From: Dacryopinax spathularia | Taxonomy: Eukaryota > Basidiomycota > Dacrymycetes > Dacrymycetales > Dacrymycetaceae | Reading direction: 5' to 3' | DNA length: 64,000 bases | NCBI GenBank assembly: GCA_037974965.1 | Contig: JBBPFI010000006.1 | Span: forward strand, 682,001-746,000 | Shown: piece after piece, positions 1-11,534 of the stretch | Position numbering within the stretch: position 1 is the stretch's first letter | Layout of the letters: each line of letters opens with the position of its first letter | Made by a program: the position numbers and the translations under genes | The notes under the pieces: model-generated | Databases searched by the model: none | What the model was told of the DNA's origin: nothing | Seen by the model: the letters and a program-made list of their open reading frames with translations, nothing else

Positions 1-2390
1 GTCTATTGGGGGAGGAGGGATCGTCTTCCTCGCTGCCCTCTGGGCGTTCTGTACACGAGGCAACTTACCGCCCGCAGAAGCAGAGAGCTGAGAAGCCGGT
101 TTACTTCCCACCGCTGGAGGAGGAGAAGCAGAGAGCTGAGAAGTCGGACTCGCTTCCTCCGCCGCTCCCGGTTCCGGCAACTTCCCAACCTCAGTCAGGC
201 GGCGTTTCTTGGACGGACCGGCTTCGGGGGACGAATGTGCCTCAGAAGGCCGTTTTCGGTTCATTAGCCTATCAGAGGCTTGCTGGATCCGGTCTTGCAG
301 TTGTTGGCGGGCGTTATAGTCTGCTCTGAATTCCGAGCGGAGGGCTGTCTTTGCCTGGGCTTGAGATTGGGTGATTATTTGTTCTTCTTGAGTTTCGAGT
401 TCCCAGTCTGATTCTGTACCTAGACCTGCAGCTAGAAAACCTTGTTTATCGTGCTCATCTCGATAATGCGGATCTCTCGCGCTTGCTGCAGGTGCTGGGG
501 ACCGCGTTTCAGTAGGAGGCGGAGGAGCCTGAGTAGTCGGCGCGGCGGATGATGGTCTGCTGGTTCGCATGAAGTTGGGCTGGGCCCAGGTATGGGGATC
601 GTGTTGACCTGCGACGACCTGAGAGTATCGTGGCGGGAGGGTTCCTGCTCCCTGGCTTGCCGGCGCCGGCGGTTTTGCGGGCGTTTGTGGGGTGGTAGAG
701 GATGCTCGGTCTCGTGCATCCGTGCTCGCGACGGGGGTTGGGCTTGGATCTCGTCGATCGGCTGGGGCTTGAGGTGCCAAGCCAGCATCAGGGGAGTCAG
801 TCACGGAAGGCGATAGGTCCGCAGCTACTTGTAAGGGAGTAGTAGGCCCAGGCGAGCTAGCCTGGAATGGTGAGCTCGGCCGTTCAGGCCTGTCTTCGTC
901 TTCTTCGTCCTCTTCTGATGTGAGTTGGGTACCGAGAACGTCTTCGACCGCGTCTATTGAGTTGGAGGTTCGGGAGGGGGACATGGGTTCGTCTGATGCT
1001 TGATCGTCTTCCCAGGCGAGGCCTCCTTCTTCTTCCTCGTCTTCCTCTTCTTCCTCCCCCTCCTCCTCTTCTCCATTGTCCTCTTCCCTCTCTTCTTCGC
1101 CCTGATGACCATCGTTGTCGTCGTCATCATCATCACGACCATCACCAGCAGCATCGTCCACTTCCTCCACTTCCTCCTCCTCTTCCTCTTCCCTCACAGC
1201 GCCCTCGTCCCCTCGGTCCCCTCCTTCGACCGAATCCCCCACCCCATCATCGGTCTCACCCTCCGCATCCTCTTCATCATCATCATCGTCGTCCTCATCC
1301 ATCTCCGCGTCTTCAGCAGCCCCAGCAGTCTCGCCACTCATTTGGCGTGCCCGATTACGATCGGTTCTCGGAGGCGTCGGACTCCAGCGGATCGATTCCT
1401 GTGTTGGCTGAACATCGGCCGTCGGAGTTTTCGCCTTCGATTTCTCAGGCTTCGGAACAGCACTAGGCCACTTGACTTCCGTACTCTGCACTCCCCATCA
1501 GCTTTGAAAAGTGATAGAAAGAGGGCGGGGGAGGAGCGTACACCGAACCATCGTAGGAGATGGGCTTGCCATGGCCCAGGGTCGGCGACTGCTGTTAGGC
1601 TTCTTGGAGAGGTTGTTTGCCGGTCTCTAGTCATTTGATCGCCAGCTGGGCCAGTTTCGACATCAGGCGCAGGGGGAGACCTGGGCGCTGCGGGCTCGCT
1701 GAATGGTTCCTCTTTCGCCAAGCGGTTGAATCTGCCCAATATGAGGGATTCTGATATGCAGGCAGTTGTGTGTAAAAGGCTCGCGCTCACCCCCTCTGCC
1801 TCAACACCCCTTCCCACTCCCTCACCCTCCCGTCACTCACGACCTCCACCGGCTCGCCATGCACACTGCTGCACCCCCTTCCACCAATAAATTCCACCTC
1901 CGCCTCCAAACACAGATGCGGGGAAGTGAGCGTCCACGAATCCTTGATGAACACGGGTGTCTGTGCTAGGATAGGCCGGCAGGAAGAGACGAAGAAGTTT
2001 CCCAGGCGGAGTTGGGTGAGGCGCTCGCCGTTGTTCTCTCTTTTGCTCTCAAGTCAGCAGGTAGAGCAAGAAAGGAAGGGTGGGGGAGAGGGAGGGCGTA
2101 CGAAGTGTGTTTCTGGGCTGATTCGGGCCGGATGAGGACGTCGACCCAGCATTGTTTGTCCGACACCTGAGCCCACAGTTCTCCGGGGTTTAGCGGTTGA
2201 CTCCCATCGGTGTGGAACTTCCCCCACATGTCAGCTTCAACACGCCGATGGCAGTCAGACATGGGATAGAAGCACGTGCCTTTGTGATCTGCACCTTCTT
2301 CCGCACTACCTCAAAGGTGTCGTTCGGCCCGTCATTGTCTGCTAACCGGTGAAAGTATTTCAGAAGCCATGGTCTGAGGACTTCGCTCAT
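1..2390 (-). CDS. Shelterin TPP1/Tpz1-like OB-fold protein, C-terminus beyond the left edge
   Basis: My model is complement(<1..1485, 1542..1731, 1791..2045, 2102..2234, 2276..2390), all in phase, at least 726 residues. The N-terminus begins MSEVLRPWLLKYF, matching the 'LRPWI' opening of the TPP1/Tpz1 OB-fold. Strand-like segments LWAQVSDKQCWVDVLIRP and LCLEAEVEFIGG fit the rest of such a fold (residues about 5-165). After residue 170 it is Ser/Pro-rich, then very acidic (about residues 280-350), then basic near the left edge with KKRRL, a likely nuclear signal. Known role of the family: TPP1 links POT1 to the rest of shelterin and contacts telomerase. What I see is an N-terminal OB-like region and a long disordered tail; the TPP1 name is inference. 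Another OB-fold telomere or replication protein is possible, and a further upstream exon cannot be excluded. Confidence 0.55.
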
Positions 2391-2803
2391 GACGCGCTGA
2401 GCCGTGGTGCCGTCTATATGCAGTTACAGAAGTCCACGACTAAGACTAAGGTCGGCAGCGGCGGCGGCGATGAGCGGCATACATGCCGATGTGGTGTCGA
2501 GGAGCGCGTCGGTTTGGAGCGCGTCTGCCCGCTGATGGCCGCTGATGTTGCTTCCGGAAGCGCGCACCTCCGCCCGATCGTCGTCGATGGCGTCGCTCGG
2601 GCGCTTGTGAAATCTCCTGCTCGACCTGTCCAGACTCACAGAGTGACTTCATTGTCTCGAGTGATGTCACTCTGTCCGTAACGTAACAGTTGCCAGAAAT
2701 ATGGGCGGTATTACAATAAGTACCACTCCTTCAAGGTGGATAATGGGGCGCATACTGTACACCGACCTGCTGCTAGACTGGATTGTGCAAGTGCAAGACG
2801 ACG
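2391..2803. other. Intergenic region, divergent promoters
   Basis: This 413-bp gap separates the divergent TPP1-like and 6PGDH genes. Open frames on the minus strand (about 2424-2670) are repetitive and GC-rich and match nothing I recognise. One could be an extra 5' exon of the TPP1-like gene. No clear TATA box. Confidence 0.5.
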
Positions 2804-4968
2804 ATGGCCAATTTGATCAATAAACTGTCGGATCTCACGCTTGGGGGAAAGCAGACGAGTAGGAAGAATGGGAAAGCTGATGTGGGGGTCATTGGCCTGG
2901 GTTCTATGGGAGGTACGCACTCCCACACGAGAGATCGCTTTCGTGAGAAGGCTGACGGTTGAAGGGGGGATGGCATTCCTCTTCTCCGAACACGGCTCGC
3001 ACGTCTCCGGGTTCGACGTCAAGCCCCAAGTCCGGGATGACCTCAAGTCCAAGTTAGAGGCCTACGAGCGTTCCCTGCCAGTAGACATCTACTCCGACCT
3101 CGAGACGTTCATGGCCTCTTTCAAACCGGACTCGAGGAGGATCATCGTCCTCTCCCTTCCGCATGGGGAGACGATCGATAAAGTCTTAGAGCAGATGATG
3201 CCCTTTTTGGATGAGGGGGATGTTGTACTGGATGGGGCGAATGAGTGGTATCAGAATACGGAGAGGAGGCAGGAGTGGCTCATGAAGGTGCGTCTGTCTT
3301 CGTCTCTTCCTCTTCCTCTCCCTAAATCCTCTTCCCTCTTGTCGAAGCCTGGTGCTGACCGCCTCGTAGGAAAAAGGAGTCCACCTCATCGGTCTCGGCG
3401 TCAGTGGAGGATACCAAGCAGCCCGAAAGGGACCCAGTATGAGCCCCGGCGGGACGAGAGAAGCGTACGTCCTCGTCGAGCCCCTGCTCAAGAAATGGGC
3501 CGCGAGGGACGGGAACGGCAACCCGTGCGTGACGCTTATCGGGCCTGGAGGGGCGGGGCATCACGTTAAGATGGTTCATAATGGGTTCGTCTCTCCTCTC
3601 CCTTCTTCCTTCCTCTTCTTCTGTCTCGCTTTACGTTTTCGGGGGAGAGGAAGATAGCTGCTGTGAGCAGAGAGGCTGACGGGGGAGGGAAACAGGATCG
3701 AGCAAGGCATCCTCGGTATCCTCGCCGAAGCCCGCTCGCTCCTTCACGCCCAACTCCGCTACCCCAACGCCCAAATCGCCGACATATTCCAGCGGTGGAA
3801 CGAGCAGGGAGAGCTGAGGGACAACTACCTTCTCGGTATCGGGGTCGAGATCCTGCGCAGGACGAAGGGGGACGGCGTGAGCGATCCTAGGGGATTGGTG
3901 GAGGACGTGGAGGATAAGGTCGTGCAGGATGTGGATGAGAGTGAGGGGACGGGGTATTGGACGTTCCGGGTACGCCGCCCTTCTCCTCCCTGTTCCTGTG
4001 TTTCTTGCCGTGTGGTGAGGGAAAGAGGGAAGCTGACGGTATGCGCGGTAGGAAGTAGGCATGGCACACGTCTCAGCACCTACGATCGTCGCCTCGCACC
4101 AAATGCGCATAACCTCCGCAAACAAGAACGAGCGCGAGCCCGTCGTACAAGACCTCCAGCTCCCCCAGCCGTCAGCCGCAAACCTGTCCGATGAGGAAAA
4201 GGAGAAGTTTGTCGAACAGCTCCGCCTGGCAGTGTATGGTGGAGTTCTGGGCTCCTTTATCCAAGGCTATGACGTGCGTCTCTTCGCCTCCGTGCTCTGG
4301 CTATCGGGGCAAATGCTGACGGTGCTGGGTGGTAGTTGATAGCCCGCGCCTCGCTGAACAACAAATGGCACGTCCGGCTCGCGGACTGTAATAAGATCTG
4401 GCGGGCGGGATGTATAATCCAGTCGAACGCCATTGCCGATCTGCTCGAGCCGCACCTGCAGACCGAGGCTGTGGAAGGCAACACCGGTGCGTCCCCTGCT
4501 TCATACCTTTCCCCAGTCCTCAGCTCTTGCCGCCTTCTTTTGCTCGCTGGTTTCTCTTGGATTCGGAACAGAGCTAATGCTCAGACAGCATACGAGAATC
4601 TACTACTTATCCCCGAAATCGCAAAGGAAGTGGCGAAGACTTATGAGCCGCTGAAGGGAGTGAATAGGTTGGCGATTGAGACGGACGCCGTCACGCCCTG
4701 TCTGTCCGCAACGCTCCAGTGGATGAAGACTGTCGGCGGGGAGTCACTTCCTACCAGTGAGTCCCCTCTCTCCCTCCCTGCCTCCTCTCCCACCTTTTCA
4801 CGCTTCCCTTGCTCGCGCTTTTGATGTGGTTGGTACTGACGGGATGCACTAGGCTTCATGGAAGCAGAAATGGACTACTTTGGGGCGCATAACTATGATC
4901 TTAAGGGCGAGCATCGCTGGGCGCCGGAGAAGGGAAAACATCATACCGAGTTCAAGCCGGCCGTGTAG
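2804..4968 (+). CDS. 6-phosphogluconate dehydrogenase family protein, divergent form
   Basis: Eight exons: 2804-2912, 2965-3287, 3370-3584, 3696-3969, 4052-4273, 4336-4486, 4589-4756, 4853-4968; 525 residues in phase. The family oxidatively decarboxylates 6-phosphogluconate to ribulose 5-phosphate in the cytosolic pentose phosphate pathway. An N-terminal Rossmann motif [10 protein letters not shown] (about residue 27) is followed by the substrate loop [18 protein letters not shown] and the catalytic stretch [16 protein letters not shown], which keeps the Lys, His-Asn and Glu. The C-terminal helical domain is recognisable ([25 protein letters not shown]). It differs from standard Gnd1 in two ways: the end of the second strand reads GFDVKPQ where NADP enzymes have an NRT-type motif, and the middle of the all-alpha domain ([14 protein letters not shown]) is unlike the usual sequence. 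It is probably a paralogue of the housekeeping enzyme. The start is the first ATG before a good Rossmann segment. Confidence 0.85.
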
Positions 4969-5111
4969 CTAACCCCCTCAATTCTTACACGAGGAGATGT
5001 AAAAATATAATCACTTATGAATTCTTATTTGACGTCAGGATGTACACTTCACACATCCCACGGTCTATGCCTGAACGAGCTGGAAGGCACCAGGGGAGGG
5101 GGAAGCGGGGC

Positions 5112-6140
5112 TTATACTTTGAGCCAGCGGTCCCACCACCCCAGGATGGACCAAGCGCTCGTTTCCTTTGCCCAGCCTACACACGCATCGTCAGTACTTC
5201 ACTCTCGACGCATACTGCACAATGCAAAGCAACACAGAGTAGAACAAGGAAGCAAGGAGGAGAAGGAGGGAGAGGGACTCACGCTCATTCTCGTTACTCA
5301 TATCACCCCTAATGGCAAACCCGTGCTGCACGCCCGAGAATAGCTGGAAATGGTACGGAATCTTGTTCTTCGAAAGGATCTCTTCGGCTTTGTGGCGGCC
5401 TTCGGGGGGGAATGTGTGGTCAACCTCTGCGGACCGGCGGTTAGCATCGAACCCAAGGCAGCTGAAACGGGATAAGGGAAGCGGGACTTACCAGCACACG
5501 AGAAGAAGATGGCGCCTTTGTCGAGACCTTCGAGCGCTTCTTCCGTTATGAAGGCCGGGTGGCAAGTTGCGCCTATGAACAGGATCAGGCTAGCTGATAG
5601 GATGTTTCGTGGCACAGAACGTACCAGCTGTGGCCCAGCCCTTCTTGAGCGAATCGACGACGTCCTTGCCACCGAAGCAGTATCCGATCACGCCGTACGC
5701 CTTGGCCTCTGATGTCCAGGTTAGGTCGAAGTTATAACATAAGATGCAGATTTGTACGCACGGAACTTCTCCTTCATAGCCGGGACGAACTTGTCCAGGA
5801 TGGATTCTGCCTTAGCGCGATACGGCCCAATCCAAGCACTGAAGTCGAACCCCGGGGTCTCGCGCGTCTTCTCCAGCTCGTCGCCCTCAAAGTAGTCCGG
5901 AGCAACGACGGTATACCCGCCCTGGGCGAAAAAGTCCATGATGAGCTGGTTGTTGCGGTACCATGGGCCGAAGACATCGCAGCAGAAGAGGATGACCTTG
6001 TCCGTCGACTTGTTCGGCGGGTAAGAGACGTAGTAGTTGATCCCTACGAGCTCGCCTTTCTCGCCGACGGGAGTGCCTTCGTGCTTCACCGCTTGCATGC
6101 AGCATTCTCCGGACGGGTTGGCGAGGTACTTAGCGGCCAT
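5112..6140 (-). CDS. Dienelactone hydrolase family protein
   Basis: Exons complement(5112..5176, 5283..5426, 5492..5572, 5625..5708, 5762..6140), 250 residues in phase. Family: small alpha/beta hydrolases with a Cys-Asp-His triad; the type enzyme opens dienelactone rings, but most fungal members have unknown substrates. The nucleophile elbow GYCFGG (about residue 135) has Cys at the nucleophile position, the acid is probably in EVDHTFPP, and the His is in SGVQHGFAIRG. Early landmarks are CCMQAVKHEGTPVGE and DVFGPWYRNNQLIMD. The C-terminus WAKETSAWSILGWWDRWL is typical. An in-frame ATG 63 bp upstream is possible, but the ATG at 6140 starts where family homology begins. The gene converges with the 6PGDH gene with 143 bp between stop codons. 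Confidence 0.9.
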
Positions 6141-7125
6141 GGTCGTGGATGTAAGCGGGGTGATACGGAGGTGCTGTCCACTCCATCGTCCATTTAAACC
6201 CACTCTTTATCCTGTGGGGTTAGAGCGCCGCCAGCTGGCGACGTGCTGGGGAACGCGGCGGCCCTTGCCGCCGGCGGGACATCGCGCAACCGATGGGATG
6301 AGCCAGCGCATTGTGGTACAAATATAGTTTCACGTTCGGCGATAAACTAGTCATTCCGGCGGCGACGACTGCCAGCACCGACCCATACATCAGCAGCGGC
6401 ATTGTAATTCCGCCAGCGGGGTATTTAAGGAAAGATGAAGGGATGGAGGGATCGACGAGACGTAAGCTTTCGGGTAGACAGGAATGGAAGCGCGGGACCT
6501 CCGCCTCGTTTGCGCCTTTTTACGATGCTGGCACGTGCTGCCTAGCCCCGGATAAACATCGATGCGAGCCGAGCTCCGGGTGGATGCTTGCCCCTTTGGG
6601 CGAAAATAAAAGCACGCGTATTTGATGAAAGTCCGGCTTTGTCGGTTGTACGTGCATGTGACGTCGCTCTGCACAGGTGATCTCGTCTGAAGTGCCGATA
6701 AGGTGCATATAGGCGCCGGGATTGTACGGTTCATCAGTCCCATTGCGCGCAAGTTGTGCGGTTGATTGCAGCGAAACCCGACTCATATTCCCGCCTGGTG
6801 TTCCATAGCATGGTCTTGCGAGTGCTTAGAATATGGACCATGGACAGATGGACGAAAAGCAGAGGACGTGCGAATGCTGTAATGTTGACTGGAATTGCGG
6901 GAATGGGAGCGTCGCGATCACGTGAGAGATCCACTGCTTTTATTTTTCGATGCGCTCATTGCGGGTGGCTGTACGGAAGGTAATTCCCACCAATTCGTAC
7001 TCAGAGGGCCACCGCTGCTCTCTCACACGCGCCAGCCTGTTTATGCTCCTCCCCTCCTCCTCCTCATCGTCTTGCGACCACCTGCCTTCATCCTCCAATA
7101 CGTCGACTCACCCATCCAAGAGGTT
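6141..7125. promoter_or_regulatory. Divergent promoter region between the hydrolase and FHA genes
   Basis: This 985-bp interval holds no gene I can support. It contains the palindrome TCACGTGA at 6918-6925, an E-box-type site of the kind bound by bHLH factors such as Cbf1, about 200 bp before the FHA gene start. The sequence just upstream of 7126 is pyrimidine-rich, as is common at basidiomycete transcription starts. Confidence 0.4.
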
Positions 7126-8968
7126 ATGCTCTTGCCGCCAGAACACTCTTTACTATTGAGTAGCGAACCATCTTCTAAACACGCCTACTCTCGTAGTGTG
7201 CTCCAGGAACTTGCGACCAATACTATCCCCAGCACATCAGACGACCCTGGCAAGGGACGCCCGACTACTCCGGTGGACCGCAAACCAACGACTGAGGCCC
7301 AGGAGGCTATGGATCATGGAACGGACTTGCTGATCACCCCTCCGCCGTCATCACCATACATCGACCTCCGTATCCCCTTACAGCACTCCGGTTCCGTTCA
7401 CATTATGGCGACGTCGAAAGCCAAAGCATATACTCAGGCTATGGCGACGCCTCCACCATCCTCCTCACCATGTCATCAAAGTCATCATGCCCGCACACCA
7501 TCCGTCGTATCTTCGGTTGCCGCAGTGCCGGATAGCCTCGTGGTCGAGAGCGGTCACCCCGTGGTTATCGGCCGTATGGCCAAGCCGCTGGATACGTCCA
7601 AGACTGGACCTCATCTAACTCAGCCTGGCACCGTTCTATTCTACACTCTGCCCTTGAAGGAGCTGGAAGTCTCGCGATTGCATATTATTGTCGAGCGTGT
7701 GCCCGGTGGTGTGCGGTTGAAGGCGATTGGCAAGAATGGCCTCCGTATCGGTAACCACTTCGTCGGCGAAGGCCAGGAGATGATCCTGCCCGAGCAGAAG
7801 GGGCTGGTCAGCCTTGATCTATGGGTCAAGACAATCGAATTGCAATGCGCACTACCCCGTGATCCCTCTCCCGCACCAACTGCAGCTCCAGCAACACCGG
7901 CAGCTCCGGCGCCTATCGTGCTGAAGGCAGAAGAACCGGAAACGAAAGACTTCAAACCCCCTCCTACCGCCTCCTCAGCTATCTTCTCCGAAGCCACTAT
8001 CCCTCTCACACCAACTGCAGACCGACATCAGACAACATCACTACCTCCATCCTCGCCTGCATCCTCACCACTTTCCTCTCTTTCGAGCGACGAAGATGAG
8101 GATGATGATGAGATGCCTTCTCCGCCACGCGGCGTCAAGCGCAAGGCAGGCTCGGTGTCGTTACCACCTTCATCCCCGGTCAAGCGAGTCGCTCGGAGCA
8201 TTGTCAGCGATTCTGATTCCGATGAGGATATGGATGCCGACGGGGATGAGCCGGAGGCGGAAGAGCAAGATGCTAAGAAGAAGGATGAGGAGGAAGATGA
8301 GGAGGACGACGACGACGACGAATCTGAACATGAAGCGAAAGAAGAGGAGGACGATGAAGACCTGCTGGGAGAAGCCCATTTAGACGAGGGAGAATCCGAG
8401 CGTGGATCTCCGACGCCATCACCAGTTTCTCAGAAGCCGCGATCTTCATCCTTGAAATCGAATGGGAAACGTCCATCCAGTACGAGCACGGCTCGATCGC
8501 CCTCCGTCAAGCGCCAGAGGACGGCACAGGAAGAAGCTGCATTGCGTACCGCTGTTCTCCCGCATCTCGTCACAGCGCTTGCGTTGTCCGTCACCACCAC
8601 CACTCCCTTATCCAATCTGTTGCCGGAAGTCCTGGAGCAGTCGGCCCTGGCGTCCTATGACCATGAAGATATCACGCAAGTCTGCCGCTCTCTGCTGGAA
8701 GATGGCGTCAAGGGCATGTTCGGGAAGGTCGTCAGGCGTGGAAAGGTACGTATATGCGCATACATATATCCAAAAATCGAAACTGACGATGATCGGCTAG
8801 GATGCATCCGGCAGACCGCTCGAGAACGTGTACTTCTACAATGCCGACAAAGACCCAGATCGCGAGCGTGGGCGGAACCTGGGCGGCCTCGGTGGTCGTC
8901 GGGTCCGCGGCACGCAGCTCAAAGACAAGCAATACTACTGGCGCCCAGTGGGTCGAAAGCGGACCTAG
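7126..8968 (+). CDS. FHA-domain nuclear protein
   Basis: Two exons, 7126-8745 and 8801-8968, 595 residues. FHA domains bind phosphothreonine peptides, mostly in nuclear signalling and chromatin proteins. The FHA domain lies at about residues 130-235 with VVIGRMAKP (the Gly-Arg), EVSRLHIIVE (the Ser-Arg-x-His) and GKNGLRIG (the Asn-Gly). A long acidic and Ser/Pro-rich stretch follows, with basic patches such as GVKRKAG and VKRQRT that may be nuclear signals. The last 130 residues form a separate ordered module (LPHLVTALALSVTT ... LLEDGVKGMFGKVVRRGK) continued by exon 2, which ends LKDKQYYWRPVGRKRT. The layout recalls yeast Tos4/Plm2, but that is only a resemblance. The open frame continues 5' of 7126 without an ATG; in-frame ATGs at 7309 and 7405 are alternative starts. 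Confidence 0.75.
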
Positions 8969-9412
8969 CGCCTGGTCACTTGCTCTTGTCGCGTTCCCTT
9001 CGCACCTCTTCTCCGTCTTCTTCCTTTCTCTCTTCCGGCCTCAAAGCGTTACCTTGGGCGATCCCTCTTTTGCAGTGGTGAAATTTTGGGTAATTCGGTG
9101 CCTATATCCCCTGTAGCATATACATCACCCTGAACATTGACAATACACCATGCGTTTCCTTCCTTTTTTCAGCTGTTTTCCTCGGTGCCGAAGCCGACCG
9201 ATACTGCTGGCTGTGAGCAGGGTCCCCTGTCAATGTCGACGATCCCTGATGAAGTTGCGAGACCAATCGGTCCGTCCCATTCAGTCCTCAGCGATGGCGG
9301 CGATCAGTATCGGACCGCGCAATCGCAGACAGCTGGTATGCAACCGACAACTGCTATCCGGCTCTCTACGTTCCACCCTGGCTAGCTCATCACCGCTGCT
9401 CTACCTGCCTCG
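8969..9412. other. Intergenic, 444 bp
   Basis: Holds the 3' end of the FHA gene and the promoter of the methyltransferase gene, both on the plus strand. No further gene or clear motif seen. Confidence 0.5.
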
Positions 9413-10474
9413 ATGTCTGAACCAAAGATAACACACGAGCTCCCCACTCCACCTATCGCAGCCCCGCCGCTCGATCGCACTATCTGGAAACCCAATGCTG
9501 TCGAGCTTGATTTCCTACACTCCGCCATCTCATCCGACGATGAGGAGCTGAAGCGGCGGATATTCGCTGTGCAGGACAAGTATGTTCTTGCTCCTTCGTC
9601 CTGCTGGGCCGGATTGGTTAGGTGATGGTGCTGATGAGGGGAAAAGATGTTATCAGGATTATCCATATCCCTGTATCAGGGCGTTCCACTTCGTGTCTCT
9701 GATGATGCGAGAGGTGAGCCTGACCTGCCATTGTCCACTGTAGTAGACTGATTGGTCGGCAGAATGCGATCTACCCGACTGTTTTGGAGAGAGGTAAGGC
9801 GGGAAACGCATACCTGCTTGACTTGGGTTGCATGAGTATGTCCCGCTACCCCGCTGTTGGCGCCCCGTACTAGAGCTGACCTTGTGAGCACAGTGGGTAC
9901 CGACCTTCGCAACCTCATCCGCGATGGTTACCCCGCCGACAAACTAATCGGCGCCGACCTGCGGGACAACTACATCCGAGCAGGCTACGAACTATACGGC
10001 GACGCCGGTACTTGCCCGATCAAGTTCCTGACAGGAGACATGTTCGCCATCGACCCTTCGCCTCTCCCCACTCCTCCAGCACCGCTCGACCTCAGCAAGG
10101 CAAAAGAGCTAAACGACCTTAAGGGTCAGTTGTCCTTCATCTACACCGGCGCCTTATTCCACCTATTCGACGAGCCGACGCAGGAGGCCATCGCTCGCCG
10201 ACTTACGGCGCTCTGGAAGCGCGAACCAGGAAGAGTGATTTTCGGCAGACATCAGGGCGCAAAGAAAGAGGGGATGATACCCGACCATATGGGCCGATTG
10301 AGGTATGCCCATTCGCCGCAGAGCTGGGAGAGGATGTGGAAGAGTGTGTTGGATGCGCTCGAAGGACCTGGGGCGGGGGAGAGGATTAGGGTGAAGGCAG
10401 AGTTGAAGGCTGGTCCGGATGGGATTCCGTTGGATAACTTTACGATGCTATTTTGGAGCGTGGAGAGGGTTTAG
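9413..10474 (+). CDS. SAM-dependent methyltransferase
   Basis: Four exons: 9413-9579, 9647-9713, 9763-9835, 9894-10474; 295 residues in phase. It belongs to a fungal family of class I methyltransferases often found with natural-product genes, with unknown substrates. The N-terminus (RTIWKPNAVELDFLHSAIS, then DYPYPCIRAFHF) is the usual lead-in of this family. Motif I is AYLLDLGCMMGTDLRNLI (about residue 95), followed by KLIGADLRDNYI, the acidic end of the second strand, then LSFIYTGALFHLFDEPTQ (motif IV region) and PGRVIFGRHQGAK. There is no signal peptide or membrane segment, so it is probably cytosolic. The neighbouring 2OG oxygenase 1 kb downstream hints at, but does not show, a shared pathway. 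Confidence 0.85.
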
Positions 10475-11019
10475 AGGGACTTGTCCCTTATGACGTGCTG
10501 TACGAGTTTACAGCGTGACGCTTGCCTAATCAGACGAGCGCGATATTGCAACGTCCGATGCCTCGCTGTACCACAGCTTTCGGTCTTATAGCAATCAGAC
10601 CGATGATGCCTCTCGGTAAAACAACAATAAGGTGACATGCGCCGCTAGACCAACATCGGCATTAGAATCCATTGTTGGTGTGCTTACTAAGTGGTAAAGG
10701 CCGAGATCGAAGCAAGTTGGCACGTTCGCTCTGCGTGGCGAGTAAAGAGCCCGAGCATCCGACTCGATGCCGCTCAGCTCCAAAGGGGAGCTGACAGCTC
10801 GTAAAGCCTAGAAGATACCCGGATGAGATGGTAGACGATGGAAGTCCGCGGCCCGTGACCTAATTACTGTTGAAAGCTTCGCGGCTGTCAATTCATCTGC
10901 CTAAACAGGTGTTAGTAGTCCCCTATTCCACCCACGAGATCCCCCTACATCCTGTTCTGGAGTCCGTCGAGCGCTGATGCGGCCCTAATATGGTATGGGA
11001 TAGCCGCCAAAACTTGGAG

Positions 11020-11366
11020 CAAGATCAGAGATGCTCGGTGCGCCCTTGGCAAAAACGTATGATCGGAGTTGAAGAAGCACTCCTATTGCCTTCATTTTTG
11101 GAGCTCGTTCCGCCATTTTGGATGGAGAACATGACTGCAGAATCTGGAGAACAGATTTCCGCAGTCAGTTGTGCGCCTACTTACGCTTCTTATCCGATGC
11201 AAGATCAGAGGTGGTTAGTTCACCTGCACGAAAACGTATGTTCGGAGTTCAGGAAGAACCTGTTCTCTGCACTTTTGGTCCTTAGACCGCTATGTCCGAC
11301 GGAGAAACCAGCTCGCAGGATCCGGTGAACAGACGTCGACAGTATTGTTATGCTTCTTCGCCGATC
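11020..11366. repeat. Two diverged ~180-bp tandem repeats upstream of the 2OG oxygenase gene
   Basis: Copy 1 (11020-11199) and copy 2 (11200-11366) both start CAAGATCAGAG, both carry AAAACGTATG(A/T)TCGGAGTT about 30 bp in, both have a 'GAACAGA' block, and both end with a (T)TATGCTTCTT- or TACGCTTCTT-like block before CCGAT. The copies are clearly diverged but collinear, so this looks like an old local duplication of a promoter segment that ends about 170 bp before the start codon at 11535. Confidence 0.7.
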
Positions 11367-11477
11367 GACCCGGGCGATGTGACCAAATCACCACGTATCA
11401 TCAGAGACGGGTTTGGGATGACCGACCGAACTTCCTGAACTATGGCACCATTAGCGCGCTGTAGATGCGAGTGATTG

Positions 11478-11485
11478 TATATAAG
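11478..11485 (+). promoter_or_regulatory. TATA box of the 2OG oxygenase gene
   Basis: TATATAAG lies 50 bp before the start codon at 11535, a plausible core-promoter position with a short leader. Confidence 0.5.
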
Positions 11486-11534
11486 AAGTCCTTACCCTGC
11501 TCTCTCAAGGGCAGACCTTACCCTTCTCGACACC

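Larger units (their letters stand above)
10475..11534. other. Intergenic, 1.06 kb, holds a tandem repeat
   Basis: No supported gene. The right part carries two diverged ~180-bp direct repeats (11020-11366) and a TATA box (11478-11485), all upstream of the 2OG oxygenase gene. Confidence 0.5.

Noticed and set aside
957-1638. Long plus-strand open frames (Ser-, Pro- or Leu-rich) opposite the first gene
   Set aside because: They are the reverse of Asp/Glu codon runs in the minus-strand coding exon; composition explains them.
2424-2670. Minus-strand frames upstream of the TPP1-like gene as a first exon
   Set aside because: No good donor leads into the ATG at 2390 in phase; left as an open possibility, not annotated.
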